From contig NZ_JAQSLN010000003.1 in NCBI RefSeq assembly GCF_028649655.1, forward strand, positions 1,116,001-1,180,000: 64,000 bases of DNA, read 5' to 3'. Within the stretch, counting starts at the first letter, position 1. Each line of letters begins with the position of its first letter. Made by a program: the position numbers and the translations under genes. The notes below the pieces were generated by a model, which was not told the DNA's origin, did not search any database, and worked only from the letters and a program-made list of their open reading frames with translations. Positions 62,636 through 64,000 of the stretch are shown one piece after another. This DNA comes from Halobacteriovorax sp. GB3. Its GTDB lineage: Bacteria; Bdellovibrionota; Bacteriovoracia; Bacteriovoracales; Bacteriovoracaceae.

Positions 62636-63310
62636 ATGACGAAAATCTTTCCTAGTGAGTGCCTCTTCAGGCCATTATTTGATTATTTCTTGCGATGGCC
62701 GATAAGTGGGATGATGAATGAAAGACAAACGCTTACCATTCCAAAAGAAAAAGTAGAAAGAAGATCAATTCTTAAAAGACGTGTCTACGCCTTTACCCTT
62801 GATCTCACTCTCATTTTCCTTGTGAATAAGGCGCTTCATTTAAGCTTTATGAGCTTTGTGGATACCTACTTCTTTCATTTTACCAATCAAATTAAGTCCG
62901 ATATAAGCTTTAATTTACTATCAATTCAGTTCTTGACTCTAACACTCGTTTTTAATGGTTATTTCTTTTTGAGTTACTATCTCAACAAGGGGCAGAGTCC
63001 TGGGAAAATAGCTTTCAATCTGCGCGTTCTACCTAACCACTCAACGAGTGAAGAACTTTCGGCGCGAGAATGTGTTACGCGCACAATGAGCTATTTTATT
63101 TGCTGGTTTGTAGGCTTTTGGCCATTTGCACTTTCTTTTATTAGAAAAGATTCTAAAGGCTTTCCGGATTTTCTATCAAATAGTCATGTTTGTAGTATTG
63201 AAGAGCTAGAAATGCTTGCTTCGCTTGAAGATTCTGGTTTAAGTGCGACAAACAACGATCTCTTTCCAGAAGATCCTGTTTCAATTCGTTTTTCCCGTAA
63301 AGTTAGCTAG
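62636..63310 (+). CDS. RDD-family membrane protein
   Basis: A 224-residue inner-membrane protein. RDD-like signature: KRRVYAFTLDLTLIFLV (the Arg/Asp pair of the RDD motif) near 47-63 and, after a second helix, LNKGQSPGKIAFNLRVLP near 116-133. Three or four hydrophobic segments. RDD proteins are of unknown or mixed function; some act as sodium/proton antiporters. The start might instead be an internal ATG at 62711 or 62714 with GTGGG upstream; the first ATG lacks a ribosome binding site. The soluble tail is acidic. Confidence 0.8.
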   Translation: MTKIFPSECLFRPLFDYFLRWPISGMMNERQTLTIPKEKVERRSILKRRVYAFTLDLTLIFLVNKALHLSFMSFVDTYFFHFTNQIKSDISFNLLSIQFLTLTLVFNGYFFLSYYLNKGQSPGKIAFNLRVLPNHSTSEELSARECVTRTMSYFICWFVGFWPFALSFIRKDSKGFPDFLSNSHVCSIEELEMLASLEDSGLSATNNDLFPEDPVSIRFSRKVS

Positions 63311-63315
63311 GAAGT

Positions 63316-63603
63316 TTAATGTTCGAGATTGTTAAAGAGCTCGTGCGCCCTTTCTTTAATTTGAAGTTCTAATTTTTCATCATCTGAAAGATCAGCGTCA
63401 CTAAAAGGCTTCATGACCTTACTTTTTTTCTTATAGTAGCGCTCATCAGAGATTTTATCTCTGAAATTCTGCCAAGGGCGCAGCGACTTTTTCTTTGCAT
63501 TTTTTGATTTGTAACGGGCCTCTTTTCGATCGAGAACCATGTCTAGTAGCGACTTAGTCGATCCCGAGCCCTTCTTACAAACATCATCTAAACGTACGGC
63601 CAT
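63316..63603 (-). CDS. Small basic protein of unknown function
   Basis: A 95-residue, Lys/Arg/Asp-rich, apparently helical cytoplasmic protein with stretches such as RKEARYKSKNAKKKSLRPWQNFRDK. No domain was recognised. It could bind RNA or DNA because of its charge. Its stop lies 5 bases from the convergent RDD gene's stop. Confidence 0.55.
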   Translation of the reverse strand: MAVRLDDVCKKGSGSTKSLLDMVLDRKEARYKSKNAKKKSLRPWQNFRDKISDERYYKKKSKVMKPFSDADLSDDEKLELQIKERAHELFNNLEH

Positions 63604-63675
63604 AACTCTATGATATCAGAAGTTATGGCCAGTGTAATTAGTTATTTTTCAGTAACTTACAAATTTAATCAGATT

Positions 63676-64000
63676 TTAAACGCACTGACCTGAAAGCTCT
63701 TTATACCAAACATTCATACTCTCAATGGCCCCAGAGATATTGGTATTATTTCTAAGTGTCCCACCGTATTGATAGCCACTTTTAGAAAAGGTAATATTCA
63801 TTCCATAGGACTTGGCGCGTGCGATCGTATAAGCGACTTTGATGTCCTCCTCTTGAATAAGAGTTTTCTCCATCTCATCGAGAAGATGACTGGCAAGCCC
63901 CGCCCCTCTATATTCCGGAAGAGTTGCAAAGTCAGTCATTTCGACGTTCTTTTGCTTTCTATCCATTTCACTTGAACTAACAGCGACAAGCTTCTCTTGT
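63676..64000 (-). CDS. ablB: Partial acetyltransferase, beta-lysine N6-acetyltransferase type (AblB-like)
   Basis: C-terminal part of a gene that runs off the right edge; the frame is open to base 64000. An ATG at 63966 is internal, not the real start. The GNAT acetyl-CoA site is [11 protein letters not shown], preceded by [11 protein letters not shown], and the end has [10 protein letters not shown]; this combination is what I associate with AblB, which acetylates beta-lysine to the osmolyte N-epsilon-acetyl-beta-lysine. The partner gene ablA (lysine 2,3-aminomutase) would be outside the window. Such an osmolyte fits a marine or salt-tolerant organism. Confidence 0.65.
   Translation of the reverse strand, partial: QEKLVAVSSSEMDRKQKNVEMTDFATLPEYRGAGLASHLLDEMEKTLIQEEDIKVAYTIARAKSYGMNITFSKSGYQYGGTLRNNTNISGAIESMNVWYKELSGQCV

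Overview
The window is an AT-rich, densely coded stretch of a Gram-negative bacterial chromosome. It carries 52 credible protein genes, one of them cut by the right edge, and one tRNA gene. There is no rRNA, CRISPR array, insertion sequence or prophage. Lpt lipopolysaccharide-export genes, beta-barrel proteins, lipoproteins, a TonB-like protein and a Tat signal show an outer membrane. The gene mix (extended Che proteins, many secreted orphans, ClpAS, ClpXP and Lon, a lysine/alanine-rich histone-like protein, an AblB-type osmolyte gene at the edge) suggests a free-living, probably marine or salt-exposed relative of the predatory Bdellovibrionota, perhaps the Bacteriovorax side. That placement is inference from gene style and was not tested.

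Layout. 1-4.8 kb: cysS, pyrC-cdd, a zinc-ribbon protein and folE2, whose long leader looks structured. 4.8-10.8 kb: a chemotaxis operon cheA-cheW-cheR-cheB on the minus strand; CheR carries a receiver plus what reads as a dead CheB domain, and CheB has an extra N-terminal domain. 11.1-13.1 kb: secreted orphans and tRNA-Val. 13.2-22.9 kb: lon, a hybrid kinase, a porin-like protein, clpX, clpP and a peroxiredoxin. 23-30 kb: a secreted metalloprotease-like protein, a DedA protein, a small gene behind an array of palindromes, a PilZ / PIN-PhoH pair, and exported proteins including one with a kinase-like fold. 31-34.2 kb: aminotransferase, coaD, rsmD and an acidic protein. 34.4-38.9 kb: a 946-residue protein that looks like a catalytically dead N6-adenine DNA methylase, followed by a ChaN-like protein. 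38.9-45.9 kb: a degenerate sensor kinase, a TonB-like protein, a sigma/anti-sigma-like pair, a lipoprotein, a GshB-like enzyme, a lipoprotein peptidase and a beta-barrel. 46-56 kb: miaB, histone-like gene, clpS-clpA, TerB-like gene, and the lptCA-lptB-rpoN-hpf block. 56.2-64 kb: mutS, a solute-binding protein with a hybrid kinase, an RDD membrane protein, a small basic protein and the 3' end of an ablB-like gene.

The most unusual signals are several apparent pseudoenzymes (methylase-like protein, CheB-like tail of CheR, sensor kinase without a visible H-box, exported kinase-like protein), a nearly identical 19-bp palindrome upstream of two unrelated small genes, and stop codons placed inside terminator hairpins. 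All functional calls rest on reading motifs by eye; no database search or structure prediction was run.
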